Source of the DNA: Trichoplax sp. H2
Taxonomy: Eukaryota > Placozoa > Uniplacotomia > Trichoplacea
Assembly: GCA_003344405.1 (NCBI GenBank)
Contig: NOWV01000138.1
Coordinates: 62,001 to 126,000 of the forward strand
Length of the DNA: 64,000 nt
Direction: 5' to 3'
Within the stretch, counting starts at the first letter, position 1; every line of letters begins with the position of its first letter. The translations under genes were made by a program, and so were the position numbers. Shown piece by piece: positions 63,399-64,000 of the stretch. The notes under the pieces were generated by a model. The model searched no databases, was not told the origin of the DNA, and was given only the letters and a program-made list of their open reading frames with translations.

Positions 63399-64000
63399 TT
63401 GAGTTACGGTATACAGAAGTGGTCTTGCGGACTAAATTAACATTAACTATAAGTACTAATTGGTTTCTTGTATCGTAAGGCTAGTCATGGCACGTCTTTC
63501 CAAGCCAGGTATAAAATAGATAGCTTGACCAAAAGAATGCCTATTGTTGCCCATAACAGCGGCGACATTGATTGTTATATATATATCATATTAGTGGCCG
63601 CCAATTGCATCTTGACTGCTGATTGCCACAATTAAATTAAAATTATCGCAAAAGTATGCAGCAACTGTGATAGTGAAAGACAAAATATCTATAGGTATAT
63701 ATTTGAACAGACTTATATGTATTTAAAATATACGTTAAGAAATATTTATCATAAACCGACGAAATTATCTCTCGTTATATGCGTAAAGTAATTTGCTTTA
63801 TTAGCCAAAAGTTAAATCATTACGTAAATGCAAAATTTTTCTTATAGGCACAAAATATAATATTGAATGTTAGTTATAATTAATTAAGGTTCATTATAGA
63901 TTCTAACGAAAATCATGCCAGTGTAATAATTTAATTTAAATTTTCAATGGATATCAGACAAATAGAAGTACTTTACCTATTGAGAGGGATAGACTTTATA

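Larger units (their letters stand above)
61867..64000. other. Right-end stretch without a recognised gene
   Basis: The first 80 bases are the presumed intron of the 403-aa gene, followed by a short exon ending at 61947. The rest is AT-rich and holds only the telomere-like run at 62567-62588, a TG tract and scattered A runs. No open frame of interest is present. Confidence 0.45.

Overview
This is eukaryotic nuclear DNA from an animal. Coding sequence is cut into many short exons by GT-AG introns, mostly about 70-700 bp with a few above 1 kb. The background is AT-rich. The recognisable proteins are animal or opisthokont ones: a ciliary B9-domain protein (B9D2), the adaptin subunit AP4S1, striatin, a VAT-1-like reductase, MEMO1, LRR1, RAB1 and TDP1. 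The compact gene structure, near-human protein lengths and an interstitial TTAGGG run suggest an early-branching metazoan. A placozoan (Trichoplax-like) is my best guess; that is an inference and was not checked against a database.

Layout. 1-7.1 kb: a low-information stretch, then a long degenerate AT-rich satellite. 7.6-9.8 kb (+): LRR1. 11.6-12.1 kb (-): B9D2. 13.8-18.2 kb (+): TDP1 in 19 exons, with a PBZ-type zinc finger in its N-terminal region. 19.0-20.6 kb (-): AP4S1 in 5 exons, one of only 12 nt, tail-to-tail with TDP1. 20.8-26.4 kb: gene-poor, with tandem repeats, two assembly gaps and one apparent assembly duplication. 28.2-32.8 kb (+): striatin, first exon not found. 33.3-38.0 kb (+): an unidentified gene of about 476 aa. 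39.2-40.5 kb (-): an intronless VAT-1-like gene with an altered nucleotide-binding loop. 40.6-43.7 kb: diverged repeats and an array rich in CCATGG. 44.1-48.3 kb (+): MEMO1 in 9 exons. 49.9-53.9 kb (-): RAB1 in 7 exons. 54.4-56.2 kb: an island packed with GTAC palindromes. 57.0-59.2 kb (-): exons of one or two unidentified genes. 60.7-61.9 kb (-): an unidentified 403-aa protein. The last 2 kb has no recognised gene.

The genes serve unrelated housekeeping roles: replisome disassembly (LRR1), DNA-adduct repair (TDP1), cilia (B9D2), trafficking (AP4S1, RAB1), kinase/phosphatase scaffolding (striatin) and signalling (MEMO1). There is no operon or functional cluster. I rebuilt exon structures by hand from splice sites, open frames and remembered family sequences. 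TDP1 (600 aa), MEMO1 (297 aa), RAB1 (202 aa), AP4S1 (141 aa), LRR1 (428 aa) and the 476-aa gene all close in frame. The most interesting points are the PBZ finger in TDP1, the AP4S1 micro-exon, the Asp-Asp replacement in the VAT-1 loop, the GTAC island and the unidentified genes.
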